NCBI GenBank assembly: GCA_023091665.1
Contig: JALJCQ010000015.1
Location: 2,480,001-2,544,000, forward strand
Source: Pythium myriotylum
Lineage: Eukaryota > Oomycota > Peronosporomycetes > Pythiales > Pythiaceae
Length of the DNA stretch: 64,000 nucleotides
Reading direction: 5' to 3'
This document shows positions 1 through 10,899 of the stretch, piece by piece. The notes beneath the pieces were generated by a model, which was not told the DNA's origin, made no database searches, and worked only from the letters and a program-made list of their open reading frames with translations. Every line of letters begins with the position of its first letter. Position 1 is the stretch's first letter. The position numbers and the translations under genes were made by a program.

Positions 1-1681
1 ATCTGGGGTATCTCGTGTTTTCTCGAATGCGAGTCCTCCTCACAACCGAGTTCATGCCCCGAACTTTTCGTCGTACCGGTATCTTGACCCTTTGCTAAGA
101 AGGAGTGAAGGTAAATCAAAATCACCCACTTCATCGAAAAAGCGGGGTGGCTTTACCGTATTAACAAGCTCAGATTCCGTGGGGGTTGGAAACCAGCAGG
201 CTCAACAGGATGGGATCAAATATTCAAAGGTGAGTTTGAGTGGCCAATGAAATCACTCGTTCGCTAAGCCATCCACAACATAGCGATCTAACGCGTCAAG
301 GAGACTTTACATGCATTGCCGCACAGGTTGGGACAGGATGTAGGCAGGATTTATCATAACTCAGCGTCGGAGAGTGAGTTATGCATAAAACTCCCGAGCA
401 GTCCGCAAGAGACTGCTTGGAGGTCTCCAGCACGACTGCCCTCTCGATACAGCGCGCCTTTGCCTGGTGCAGCAACTGGGCAAGTTGCAGCTGCTCTTCC
501 AACGAAGAGTTGATCTTCACAGATTGCAAAATTTATGCCCCGGTGGTCACTACCGGGGCGGTGTAATGTTATCCACTTCTGTTCTTGCATAGCCGTGAGA
601 GTCCATGATGCACCGTTGGGAGGCCATTAGCAAAAGCATTCGAGTTTGGTTTAGTGCTACAGTGACTGAGACCTGTCATGTGTCAGGTCCTTCTGATCGA
701 GAAGATGGTTCGGCTCGCTTCGGCATGGTAGAATCCGACGAGAACGAGACACCAGGACTGCTGCGATAGTGCAGCCGAAATTTCTTCCCTATTCATCGAG
801 ATCAGCGTGGAGTCACGCCAGACTCCTAGTTCAGAACTTAGTGTTCTTTTTGTTCTTGAAGGCGGGAACTCAGCTATTTGATTGTGCATCGACCGCACCG
901 ATCTCGCCATGGAAACTCTGCTAGAGATTCTGTCACTACGTTCAGAACCTGCACCGAGTCGTCGTTAAGATATACGAATTTTCGAGTATATTGGGTGACG
1001 TTCGCCCGTCATGTCACCGCCACATTACGATTCCAATTCTCACGAGGCGCTCCTTTTTGCCCTCGGCTCATGCTGTATCAAGTACCGGGTGGCATAGTAA
1101 GACGTCAGATGGAATGTTCTCTTGCCGAGGAAGATTGCCAACTTGTGGCCCCGAGGCAATTCGTATGCGCAACCCAACTCAGTTGTCTGGACTGAGAGGT
1201 CCAAATGACGAGTATTCCCTTTCCTTTTGCGAAAATCGGAGACTTTAGCGGGTTAATGGGACCCGACTAGCCAATCATCGCTCGTTGCGCAGTCTCGGCT
1301 CCTCTCAAGCTGAGATTTAATGCCCCGACTATGTTCTGTCCCAGGTGCATGCGATCGAGTCCTGGTGACCTGCCATACACTCATCAATAATGCGCATGTC
1401 GCCAAGTGCGGCGCACGCCCGGCTGCATTCTGGTTGTCGTGTGGAATGTTTATCGCTGGGAACAACACTCCAGCGCATTGCCACGACGATGACTGCATCA
1501 GACCATCAACAGCTCTTCAAAACTGAGTCCTTGGATCAAGTGGAGTCGACTGGCCTCAGGCGACCAGCTGACATCCACGAAGTGCGAGGGGTAGCCGCGA
1601 ACGCCAATCTCGACGAGCTGCCAACAAGACGTCATTCACAAACTTGCATCCTCGGATCCACTACCACAGTCCACAGACAGA
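1..1681. other. Intergenic, no gene recognised
   Basis: Only short, mutually overlapping open frames with no recognisable protein are present. The last 50 bases contain TCATTCACAAA (from 1632), which resembles an oomycete initiator, 50 nt before the first MYB gene. I see no RNA gene or transposon. Confidence 0.5.
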
Positions 1682-2335
1682 ATGGTTCTCACATCTCGCG
1701 TTCACACGACCTTCTTCGCTCCGACAGCTTCGTCGGCACGACTAGAGACTCTTGTTCGACTGCCTCTCTCGGTCGCTCCCCAGTACGAGGCCCGATGCCA
1801 GCTCACAGGCGAGATTGTCGCTTTGCCGCACAAGCCCCTCTATCGCGCAAACCTCTGGACGAGCGACGAGCACGAACGCTTTCTGCAAGGACTTGAGCTT
1901 TTCCCGAATGGTCCGTGGAAGGAGGTTGCTGCCATTGTGGGCACCAAGACGACACGACAGACCATGACCCATGCTCAGAAGTACCGCCAGAAAATCCAGC
2001 GCCGAATGAAGCCTAAGCCTGTGAAGGCGAAGAAGGCAACGACCAACCCTCCTCGCGATTGCGATGCCAAGCGTGAGGCGCCATCTGTGGATTCCCATGC
2101 ATCCTACTACGCCCCTCTTGAGCCGATCTCGCCCCCGGCAGGCTGCACATGTAGCCATGTGCACCGTGCTCCTTCCACTACAATCTCAAGTCCAGTCGAG
2201 CCATGGAATGATGTCTTTGACACCAGCTTTCTCGACCAGGAGTTCCAGTTCCTGCTGTCTTCCTTAGAGCCGCTGCCTGCGCAAACGCAGCAGCCGATGT
2301 ATCCGACACACATGATGGAAGCGCTCAAACTGTAA
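1682..2335 (+). CDS. Single-MYB (SHAQKYF-type) protein, array member 1
   Basis: A 217-residue predicted nuclear DNA-binding protein. The MYB repeat lies at about residues 57-107. It opens with NLWTSDEHERFL, carries the second Trp in GPWKEVAAIVGT, and ends in THAQKYRQK, a variant of the SHAQKYF signature. The N-terminus MVLTSRV..FF is a diverged form of the family N-box (MTITxxVQKQFF), and LVRLPL replaces LIRxPPTV. The C-terminal tail has FLDQEFQFLLSSLEPL, matching the acidic LL motif of its paralogs. It belongs to the subclass with NLW and no PFIKTK linker. It is the most diverged intact member and the first gene of the array. The DNA target is unknown; a role in transcription is inferred from the family. 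Confidence 0.88.
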   Translation: MVLTSRVHTTFFAPTASSARLETLVRLPLSVAPQYEARCQLTGEIVALPHKPLYRANLWTSDEHERFLQGLELFPNGPWKEVAAIVGTKTTRQTMTHAQKYRQKIQRRMKPKPVKAKKATTNPPRDCDAKREAPSVDSHASYYAPLEPISPPAGCTCSHVHRAPSTTISSPVEPWNDVFDTSFLDQEFQFLLSSLEPLPAQTQQPMYPTHMMEALKL

Positions 2336-3299
2336 TTCTTAGTGATCCCCATACCAATATACAAATCTAGTATCCTACCAATCGCTTGACCCCCATAGCT
2401 CCGATCAATGTTGGCATCCGTGAAGGTATCCATTACGACCAGAGCATTAGAGACGGAATGCTCTCAATAGGCCTTGTCCTTTCTACGTCGCTTCGACGTC
2501 GTCATTTTGGTCCTCTATTAAGATCATCAACGAAAAACTTCTGTCTTTGTGTGTATAGCCAGGCGAACTCTAGAAATCAGCCAGGAGCTCTTTCCTGGCC
2601 ACAAACTCCACACCTAAAGGGTGGGATAAGGCTTTTCTATGTACAGTCTGCTGAATTTCCCCGTCTGTTGACGACCAAGATCAAGATGGACACCGTCTCC
2701 GTCAACGAACAGTCGTGGCAACGTTGAAGTTGAGAGAAACCGCGTTTCTTTTAGCTCAATGCTACGTTGTGGGCATCGCCCAGTCCATAATCGCTGATCA
2801 TAGGAGCAGTCGTAAACACCAACTGACGTTGTCCGGTAAGTTCAATGTCATTGGAGGTCTAATAGTTCGCTCTTCTGGAAGCTTTTAGCGCGCGTGGCGC
2901 TAAAAATTTGTTGACGTTTGTGTCGAGTAGCCGGACGAGGTATGCGATATCCTGTTGGTGCGAGGAATGGTTGAGCTTGGCCAAATGCTGCTGGCACGCT
3001 ACGGAGCAGTAGGATTGCTTGGTCCTCCACATCTCGTAGCGGAGCTTGAAGAAAGAGTGGGAGTCAACTCTGGTTGGTTTTTCCGAGTGACGCGAATCTC
3101 GATGCCACGACAATTAGTACAGAATTACTGGTCACGCTTGAATGTGAGTGATCATTGACATTCGTGGCGGTCGACCCAAAGAACTGAACGTGTACTGAGC
3201 TTGTGATAGTGATCCGCTAAAACGTGGACGAGCGGGGAAAGCCAACAATCATCAATGGTGCGTTCGCCTTGGCGGATGCTGAAGGTTCCGATATGAGCT
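2336..3299. other. Intergenic, MYB array
   Basis: No gene is seen. At 2597 lies GGCCACAAACTCC followed by GGGTGGGA, a short motif that recurs in the 3' flanks of several other array members (see findings). Confidence 0.4.
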
Positions 3300-3835
3300 C
3301 AAGTCCCAGTTTGAGTAGTCAGATTCTTCTTGCGGTTGCGACTCACCTGGCATCTAGTCCGACTACCTCCAACTGTCATCATGTTCCGTGATCTTTCAAG
3401 CGTTGTACCCAGCACGCCATTTATCAAGACCAAGCGACTACTCAACGTTTGGGCAGTTGAGGAACATGAGCGTTTTCTTGATTGGACTGGACCGATTCCC
3501 ACACGGACCTTGGAAAGCTGTCGCCGCTGTTGTTGGTACGAAGACGACGCGTCAGTCAATGACTCACGCACAGAAGTATCGGCAGAAAATTCGGCGCAAG
3601 GCTAGCGGGAACTCGATCAAGCTTGGGAGTGGGCCAAAGTGTTAATAGAGTGATGGCGCTCGTGAAGAATCGCCTACAGCCATGGCCTCATGCGTTGATG
3701 GATTGAAGACATCTAGTTACGTTACCGGATGCCTCGATCTCCGGATATGGGAGTCGATTCTTGAAGATTTTTTTCTGGAAGGACTCGAGGACTTGGATTC
3801 AACTTTGCACCATGACAAATCTAATCCCGTCAGCC
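3300..3835 (+). pseudogene. Frameshifted single-MYB gene, array member 2
   Basis: A decayed copy of the PFIKTK subclass. One frame reads LVRLPPTVIM, then TPFIKTKRLLNVW and EEHERFL. One extra G at about 3480-3481 then shifts the reading, and the rest (GPWKAVAAVVGT, THAQKYRQKIRR) continues in the next frame to a stop at 3643-3645. The usual acidic tail is still recognisable after that stop (WESILEDFFLEGLEDLD at about 3750-3805). No good ATG with the family N-box is left; the frame opens with TTG. One indel, one early stop and a lost start argue for a dead gene rather than a sequencing error alone. Confidence 0.8.
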
Positions 3836-4411
3836 GCGTAGCGAACATTCCCCTAAAATAGGAGTTTTCCTGCCGACCAACTGAATAAAAAAATATAGTG
3901 CTACTCATTTGGTCGACACGGAACTGTATCCCACACCAAACATACAGTATGAAATGCCGTGTTGCCACATGATGACTGTTGTGAATGGTGCTTCAGTTCT
4001 TGTAACTTCGAGGGAACCCAATTGGCAAGTCGAGGGAAATTCTCTTGTGAATGGTCCCTCTTCGTGTTCAGCCCACCAGTTGTTTGCGCAGTACTGAAGC
4101 ACAACATCACCCGTGTCCGGCAATCCCGCAATACTCACCGTAAACATTTCCCACATCGGCCGAGTTGCACGCTGCGTTATCAAGAAAACAGAGAGAGAAG
4201 AAATAAAAAACGGTAAGCAAAAAAAAAGAGATCCTAGCGTCAAGTCTTCAAATTGCCACTATTTGCTCACGCAAATGCGGAGAACGTGTATAATAGTACT
4301 ATTCTATTGCTCGATTTATCTAAGAACTAATTCACTTGCTCTTGCTTGTGTAGTATCTTTGCTCGCCTCTTTAACATCCGACTAGGTTTGTGCAAGCTTT
4401 TCATCCAGTGA
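3836..4411. other. Intergenic, no gene recognised
   Basis: AT-richer than its surroundings, with short homopurine runs (for example at 4180-4230). Nothing coding is recognised. It holds the 3' ends of the MYB pseudogene (plus strand) and of the M96-like gene (minus strand). Confidence 0.4.
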
Positions 4412-5781
4412 TTATGATGCGTGAATCCGAGCATAAGCAGCCTCCTCAGCCGCAATTTGCTCCAGCACAATTCGACGAAATTGTAGCTCGTCAAAACGCA
4501 CCATGGGGATAGGCTGCGCAACACACACGAATTTCTGAAGCCGATCAGCCGACATTTGAGTGTGGAACCGAAATTTCTTCGTGGACACTGAGCGAAACAC
4601 GACACGTTCGACACCGTCGACACATTTCTCGCGCCGAACGAGACATCTGGGCAGCCAGACATATTCAATGCAACGTCAGTAGCAGCAGTGAATCTATCAG
4701 CAGCGGTATGCGCACCCTCCGGTGATTTCCCGGGTGACATTGGTCAGATCTAGTGCTGGGTGGAGCTCATCATCGTCCACAAAGTCCCACAAAACGACGG
4801 CGTAGTCGTCCGTCACTTTGTAGGTTGTGATCACGTGGCAAGCAATAAATAAATCCTCGCCCGAGAATACGCAGCCGTGACGCAGCCCCATGACGCGGTA
4901 AAGAATGTTGCTCGATGGAGCAGCATTCGCGTCCACAATATCGCGTGAGACGCAGAGCTGGTGGCCGAACGGACAGTACGTCATAATATCTCGCACGGCA
5001 ACGCACACGCCACGAACGACGGCACCGATGTCGTTGGTGTCAATCGTGTAGACGGCTGTAGCTGTCATGCTGTGGCTGTTGGATTCTTCGATAAGCTCAC
5101 AGTCGACGAATGGGGATGAGTCCGCCGAGAGCGCGATCGACTCGGTCTCTCGGCGCAGAATGTCCATGGCCATCTGGATCCGTGCAGCATGGACATTGCT
5201 GTCGTATTCCCCCCACCGAGCGACATGGTTCCGAGGGAGCCTCGTATGGCGATGGAGATAGCGACAGAGGTCCTGGTCCATTCTTGGAATCAGCCACTAA
5301 AGTCTTGCAAGCCACTGGCGCGGATCCACACTCACCAGCGTCGAGCGAGGTGTGGTCGAGAACACAGATCGGAGCCCACGGATGAATCTCGTCTGCTCGT
5401 ACACCGCCTCTCGCAGATGCCGGCATTCTTCCTCGGCGCGCTGGCGCTTGAGTCTCTCCATCAACGCTTGCTCCACGACGCCCTTGCGGCTGCTGCGTAG
5501 CTGCTCGAGCTGCACTGATAGCCTCTCGACTTCTTCCCGGAGCGCCGCCAGCGCCATCTACGCCACGCGCGTCAGTCGCGGGGGCCGTTGACTCAGCAAA
5601 GAGCCAGACGCACCTTCATGCGCGTCGACGAGTTGGCCGAGGTCGCCACGACGCGCCACTGGCCCAGGGGAGGCGAGGGCTCCGCGCCCACGGGCTCGTG
5701 CTCTCGCGGGGCCTCCTCGGACGCCTCCAGCAGCGCCAGCAGCTCGCGCACGAACGCGCCGTCGTCCTCGTCGTCGTCCAT
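4412..5781 (-). CDS. M96/START-like oomycete protein, four exons
   Basis: Proposed exons in coding order: 5781-5614, 5557-5336, 5296-4716, 4646-4412, giving 401 residues. The N-terminus is acidic (MDDDEDD). Then comes a coiled coil (LREEVERLSVQLEQL), and then a region resembling the START-like part of proteins commonly labelled M96 mating-specific in oomycetes. The introns are 56 nt (GTGCGT...TAG with a CTGAC branch-like site), 39 nt (GTGAGT...TTTAG) and 69 nt (GTGCGC...CAG). Joining keeps one frame throughout, including the last junction, which yields GGCLVRREKC. The 39-nt intron is very short. Without it the gene has an in-frame TAG at 5297-5299. The ligand or partner is unknown. It is the only foreign gene inside the MYB array and runs against it. 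Confidence 0.68.
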
Positions 5782-6638
5782 GGGCCGCGGACCTCTTCAC
5801 TGGCGCTTCACTTACTCGCGTTGGGATTGGCCAAAATTGAGCATCCCTTCTCGAATGTGATACCCATCGATCTCGATGGAAGGTCTCACCTGTCGGTCTC
5901 AGATAAACTTGCCAGTCCTTCGAGAGCCACGACAAGCAGCCGCAGGAATCCAATGGTATCTCGAGGGCATTGACTGGTCCAGATTGAAGGGATGCAAATG
6001 TCAAGTCGCTCGCTGGCGACGTCGTCTCATGAAGGGCAGCTGACCGGATGTTCCTCGGAGATCCTGTTGAAATTTTCCCGAATGTGGTGATCGCAAGGCG
6101 GAATGTGCCAGCTGGAGAGCCCACGTGACAGACCAAGATAGGTCGGCCACTTTGCACTCGTGCAAGCCGATGATTGAGAGTTGTTGAGTCCCGTGAGCAG
6201 GGGAATATTAATTCATACTATGTGCAAGCAAAATGAGAACTGAGTTCAGATGGACTTGCAACAAGTCGTCCACTCGAGCGGCAACGAGTGGGTGAGGTGC
6301 TCGGAGCCACAAACTCGCGTCCCACCCGGTCTCTCCCTTCAGCTGCAGAAATCTCTCTCTGTCCTAATAGAGGCCTCTCAGTAATGGGAGCAACGTTCGA
6401 CTCAGCTGGCGACTTCGCGAAAAGAACTCTCGCCGCGGGAAAAGATGAAATCAACTGAGACAGAGAACGGACGCGGCCTGGGGAAATTACTGACCACTCC
6501 CTCCTGGATTCGAGCGGTATGCTTGTTTGGGTGATCAGCACACAGCCTGGCGACCACGCAGTAGGCGACACCGTGGCTCGAAGGAAGACTGGCACTGTCG
6601 TTCATTCCCCAATCGTCTGTCAAGGCCCCAAACCACTC
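5782..6638. promoter_or_regulatory. Intergenic with upstream region of MYB member 3
   Basis: It contains TGCTTGTTTGGGTGATCAGC at 6520-6539, shared (with R variation) with the region before MYB member 6, and an initiator-like TCATTCCCCAAT at 6602-6613, about 25 nt before the start codon. GAGCCACAAACTCGCG at 6304 is another copy of the array-wide flank motif. Confidence 0.5.
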
Positions 6639-7265
6639 ATGACTATCACAGAGCGCGTTCAGAAGCTGTTCTTCTCAGCTGATGTGCCTGCTGCGACTGC
6701 GCAGAGCCTCGTCCGCCTCCCGCCGACCGTCGTTGTTCAGTACAACGCGCGCGACGCTAACCCGAGCAATGCGCAACCGACGCGACGACGGTCATCGGCA
6801 GCAAACCGCCGCACAAACCTCTGGTCTGTGGAAGAACACGAGCGCTTCCTGCGCGGCCTCGAGCTCTTCCCTCAGGGTCCGTGGAAGGAAGTTGCCGCGA
6901 TCGTCGGCACCAAGAGCACGCGCCAGACAATGACTCATGCTCAGAAGTACCGACAAAAGATCCAACGCCGCATGAAGAAACAACCCGCCGTCAAGCCCCC
7001 ACAGTGCTATCAGCTAGACGCGAACGGCTCATCGAACGAACTCGCTCCGCTGTACGAAGAACCGGTTCTGTCGTTCGGCAAGGAATTGCTCTCGATGGAG
7101 GAGCTATTCGAAACTGAACCTGGCTCGAGCAGCCCCATCGACGTGGCCTCTTTCGACCATGAGGCACTCGATCTCAGCTGGGTGGACCACGAGCTCGCTG
7201 CGCTCCTGTCGGACTCGGCTGTTCCGACTGAGCTCAAGTTTTCCTCGTTCCTCGTAGCCTTGTGA
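6639..7265 (+). CDS. Single-MYB (SHAQKYF-type) protein, array member 3
   Basis: A 208-residue predicted DNA-binding protein. I chose the ATG at 6639 because it gives the family N-box MTITERVQKLFF; the open frame runs on upstream to 6519 without family similarity, and an initiator-like TCATTCCCCAAT sits just before 6639. SLVRLPPTVV follows at about residue 23. An Arg-rich linker leads to the MYB repeat (about 60-110: RRTNLWSVEEHERFL, GPWKEVAAIVGTKSTRQT, THAQKYRQKIQRR). The C-terminus is acidic, with ALDLSWVDHELAALLSD near the end. It belongs to the RRTNLW subclass with members 6 and 9. Confidence 0.9.
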   Translation: MTITERVQKLFFSADVPAATAQSLVRLPPTVVVQYNARDANPSNAQPTRRRSSAANRRTNLWSVEEHERFLRGLELFPQGPWKEVAAIVGTKSTRQTMTHAQKYRQKIQRRMKKQPAVKPPQCYQLDANGSSNELAPLYEEPVLSFGKELLSMEELFETEPGSSSPIDVASFDHEALDLSWVDHELAALLSDSAVPTELKFSSFLVAL

Positions 7266-8741
7266 TGACCCCGAGTATTCCAACTCATAACTTATGCTAA
7301 ACGTCCACATTCTGATCCACCTTGATATGGGAAATCGCTTGGGTTAACTTCCTTTCATTCCTACCTTGATTTGAAAGAGGCTCAGCAGAAGACACTTGTT
7401 TACTAAGATGGGAGCATCTCCCTGGCCGGGTGCGACTGCGCTTACGATTGCACGCACTGCTGAACGCATCCGCCTGAGGCAGACGCACGAACGTTGAGGC
7501 GCACTGCCTCTTCTTGAACAGCGCAGAGATCAGAAGGTTTGGAGTGGGAGTCAAGTTGTCGTGACTCTCTTTGCGCTCACGATGAAAACTTGATTTTTAG
7601 AATTTCATAGACGAGCCACGTGACTTGAACCTGGTGTGCTCCATTCTCAGCCACAAACTTCCTACCCGAAGAGTAGGACTTGTACCCTTTATGCACAAGT
7701 AGAAACCTGAGTGGAAAGGAATTAACTGCGGGAATTGACAGCTGCATTTTGGAGAATCAAGCAGTGTTGTGTGGAGGCAACTCCTGCGACTCCATGGCGA
7801 CATCCAAACTGACGCCTGCAAGCAAAACACGGACAAATGAATATGGACGCTAGTGATATCGTATATGTCATGTCAGCTCTTGACGTGCGTGTTATGCGTT
7901 GAGGCAAACGGACCTTGCATATCGAGATGGGGATGACGAATCGGAGTTTCCTGCGCACCCACGTCCTGGCTCTCCATTTCAAACGTTAGTCATGCCAACT
8001 TGCAGCCATCAAGCAGAGACGACGCACGACCGCCCCTCTCCTGTCATGTGACTTCGAGATGGTACGTGCAGAACAATACGGATTCGCCAGAAACGGAGAA
8101 TCTGCACAGGGGCACTCCTTTACAACGCGCACGACAACAAAGCAACCCCGTCTACTGACAATCAGCGTTCGCAAAGATCAGATATCGTAAAGTTGATACC
8201 AGCTGGTTGCTGTGAGTAACGTCACCCTGGCAGTGTAACCAATGATGGTCAACAGCGCAAGATCGCCGTGTTGCTGCGCTCTCAAACCATCGATATCCAT
8301 TGTCGGCTATCGATACGCCAATACTCGCACCCCTACCTCCTCTGTCGTTGTCTCTTCTCTTTCGTGTCGACTGCAGAACCTTGTCGTCGAAGGATTCTGT
8401 TCTGCAAAGGCAGCTCGGGTTCTCCTCACCTTCAGCCTCACGCCACGTCCTAGAACTCTACACTCTCTTGAATTGCCGTTTCCAATTGTGGACGAGTCCG
8501 CACTCAGACTCGTTACGTATCGTCCTAGACGTAGCGCTAGTAGCGTGGCGCTGCTGGATTTTTACCCTCCAAACTTTGCGGGTGATGTCTAGAATCATCA
8601 CTCTAGCTGATTTCTATCACCATAGTTTGTGGAGCTCCAGGATGTAGCCATCTGTGAGTACCCTCTCGCAATTCGACACCAAAGATACATTGACAACAAC
8701 AGCCTCCATTCCTCAAACTACCATCGCAGACACAGATCACG
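7266..8741. promoter_or_regulatory. Intergenic with upstream region of MYB member 4
   Basis: No gene is recognised; open frames at 8242-8647 resemble nothing. The shared block AGCTGATTTCT...TAGCCAT lies at 8605-8651, about 90 nt before the next start codon, and CCATTCCTCAAAC at 8706 is initiator-like. CAGCCACAAACTTCC at 7648 is a copy of the flank motif. Confidence 0.45.
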
Positions 8742-9272
8742 ATGACCTTCACAGCCTCTGTTCAGCAGCAGCTCTTCGGCTCTTCCGCCGATGAACTCAT
8801 CCGCATCCCTCCTACCGTCATCATGACCACAAACCTCCAAGGCGAGGCCCCCAAGACACCTTTCATCAAGACAAAGCGACGATTGAATATCTGGACCGTC
8901 GAGGAACACGAGCGCTTCCTTTTGGGGCTCGAGCAGTTCCCTCAGGGTCCGTGGAGGTCAGTCGCTGCAGTGGTGGGCACCAAGACGACTCGGCAAACCA
9001 TGACCCACGCGCAAAAGTACCGACAGAAGATCCGCCGAGTCTTGGCTGGCCAGTCGATTAAAATCAACAATATTCCAAGCACCCCAGTGCTCTCTGTTGA
9101 GGCGAACGTTGACACGATCCCAAGCTCACCAAACACAGTGGACACAGGCATCTGGATGAACGATGGAAGTTGTGCAGTTGGATGGCTCGAGGACTGGGAG
9201 ATGGAAACACTTCTTGCCGAATTTGGCTCTCCGACAGATCTTGACCTCGGTGATCTTGGTATTGATTTGTAG
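8742..9272 (+). CDS. Single-MYB (SHAQKYF-type) protein, array member 4
   Basis: A 176-residue protein of the PFIKTK subclass. Order: N-box MTFTASVQQQLF; ELIRIPPTVIM (about 18-28); TPFIKTKRRLNIW; MYB repeat about 49-98 (Trp51, Trp71, THAQKYRQKIRR); low-complexity Ser/Thr/Pro linker; acidic tail with WLEDWEMETLLAEF. The tail, rich in Asp and Leu, resembles an activation segment; that role is inferred. It is close to members 7 and 8 in the N-terminal half and in the upstream block at about -90. Confidence 0.92.
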   Translation: MTFTASVQQQLFGSSADELIRIPPTVIMTTNLQGEAPKTPFIKTKRRLNIWTVEEHERFLLGLEQFPQGPWRSVAAVVGTKTTRQTMTHAQKYRQKIRRVLAGQSIKINNIPSTPVLSVEANVDTIPSSPNTVDTGIWMNDGSCAVGWLEDWEMETLLAEFGSPTDLDLGDLGIDL

Positions 9273-10338
9273 GGAAGTGAGATTAAATAAGTTACGATTG
9301 TCTCTGTTATCTTGAGTGAGATAAATCAATATGTGTTCATTACGTTCATCATCATACTTTAAAGTGCTCTCACTCGTGGTTCTGAATGAGGTCCGAGACG
9401 TCAGCGCGTACTGCGTCGTTATAGTTCCTCTCGCAAGTTCTCCACTTTCCACCTGGATCATGAAGCGACGAACAACACTCAGATGCCGCTGTGGAAAGTG
9501 GTCGAACAATCCGTTCCTCACTCACTGACACTCGTGTAACCTGAGCCACAAATTCGACATCTCGAGAGTGGGAGTTGGCCTGGCACTGCACATCCTGACG
9601 ACTTCCAGTACACGAGTATTTGACTGTAGCCAAGGTGCGAGAACGGACTGGGGACGATGAGAATCACGATACCACGACTATCTGCCCCGTGACGCTGTCG
9701 AGCAGAGAACGGTCTTCCAAACAATTGTTATGTGCGGCCCCACCACTCACAACTCTTTTGACACGACAAATGTTGACTTCTACTCGATATTAGATCAAGA
9801 TACATCGGATCAAGTCCGAAGAAGACGCCTCTAAGGAGCGATTCTCCGGGGTCAGCACATGTGTTGATCCGGCCTACAGGGTTCAAGATAGCCATCCCCA
9901 AACGACGAATGAAGAGACCTTGAATTTATCGCGCACTGGCTTGGGAATGGTGAAGTCAGCTCATCTCGCTCAATACTTCGCGCGAATGTCATTTGTTTGA
10001 TCATGCATCTGGTCCTGGCTATCCAACGATTCACGGTTCTAAACCCAATCGAGCTCGCAAAAACAAAGAGACTTCTCGTTCTTTCCAGCTGTAGGCTTGT
10101 TGAAACAGAATCGGGTCTCAACTGGTGATTGCAGGAGTACGGTGGTTCCTTTTATCTGTGAGCGAGGCTGAAGCCAAGCGGCCAGGTCACTGTCATGAGT
10201 TTAAAATGAGACTGAAAGTTCTGTAGACGGCACCAACCCTGTTGGGCTCACCGTTATTGTTTTTACCAGACAAACTGCCACACAGACGTCATTCCAAAAC
10301 TTGACCAGCCTCAAACGCACAGCAAGCAAGCAGAGGGC
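9273..10338. other. Intergenic, MYB array
   Basis: No gene is seen. A flank-motif copy (GAGCCACAAATTCG followed by GAGAGTGGGAG) lies at 9543. An initiator-like TCATTCCAAAAC lies at 10289, 50 nt before member 5. Confidence 0.4.
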
Positions 10339-10899
10339 ATGACGTTCACAGACATCGTCCAGAGGCAGTTTTTCCACTCGGCATCGTCGTCCGACAGCCT
10401 AATCCGGATTCCTCCGACCGTGATCATGTCCCACAATCTTCCTGTCGGAACACCCAGGGCACCATTCATTAAAACCCGTCGGCGGCTGAATATTTGGACA
10501 GTGGAGGAGCACGAGCGCTTTCTCATTGGGCTGGAGCGTTTTCCACAAGGCCCGTGGAAGTCAGTCGCGGCTGTGGTGGGCACCAAGACCACTCGACAAA
10601 CCATGACCCATGCGCAAAAATACCGTCAGAAAATCCAGCGCTTTAAAGCTGGGAATTCCATCAAGATTCACAATATGCCCGTAGAAGATCGTATTCCTGA
10701 GCACCTGTCTCCGGCTGTCGCGCCGTCCGTTGGCTTTTTTGCTTTGCAAGCCTCCTCGTGGATGTCGGTGCCTCCAAGTGTCGATGAAAGCATAATGGTC
10801 GATTATGATCCATCCAAAGCCATGGAAGATGGCGAATTCCTGTCAATGTTGTTGGATCTTGGCTTCTGCACAAACTCAGACCACCAAATCACATTTTAG
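10339..10899 (+). CDS. Single-MYB (SHAQKYF-type) protein, array member 5
   Basis: A 186-residue protein of the PFIKTK subclass. N-box MTFTDIVQRQFF, then SLIRIPPTVIM and APFIKTRRRLNIW. The MYB repeat is at about 51-100, with THAQKYRQKIQR. The C-terminal half is less conserved and ends with MEDGEFLSMLLDLGF, an acidic LL motif like that of its paralogs. Its upstream region lacks a clear copy of the CTGATTTCT/TAGCCAT block found before members 4, 7 and 8, so its expression may differ. Confidence 0.9.
   Translation: MTFTDIVQRQFFHSASSSDSLIRIPPTVIMSHNLPVGTPRAPFIKTRRRLNIWTVEEHERFLIGLERFPQGPWKSVAAVVGTKTTRQTMTHAQKYRQKIQRFKAGNSIKIHNMPVEDRIPEHLSPAVAPSVGFFALQASSWMSVPPSVDESIMVDYDPSKAMEDGEFLSMLLDLGFCTNSDHQITF

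Noticed and set aside
8242..8647. Overlapping open frames of about 115 codons before MYB member 4
   Set aside because: Three frames open at once, composition is that of intergenic DNA, and no family motif.
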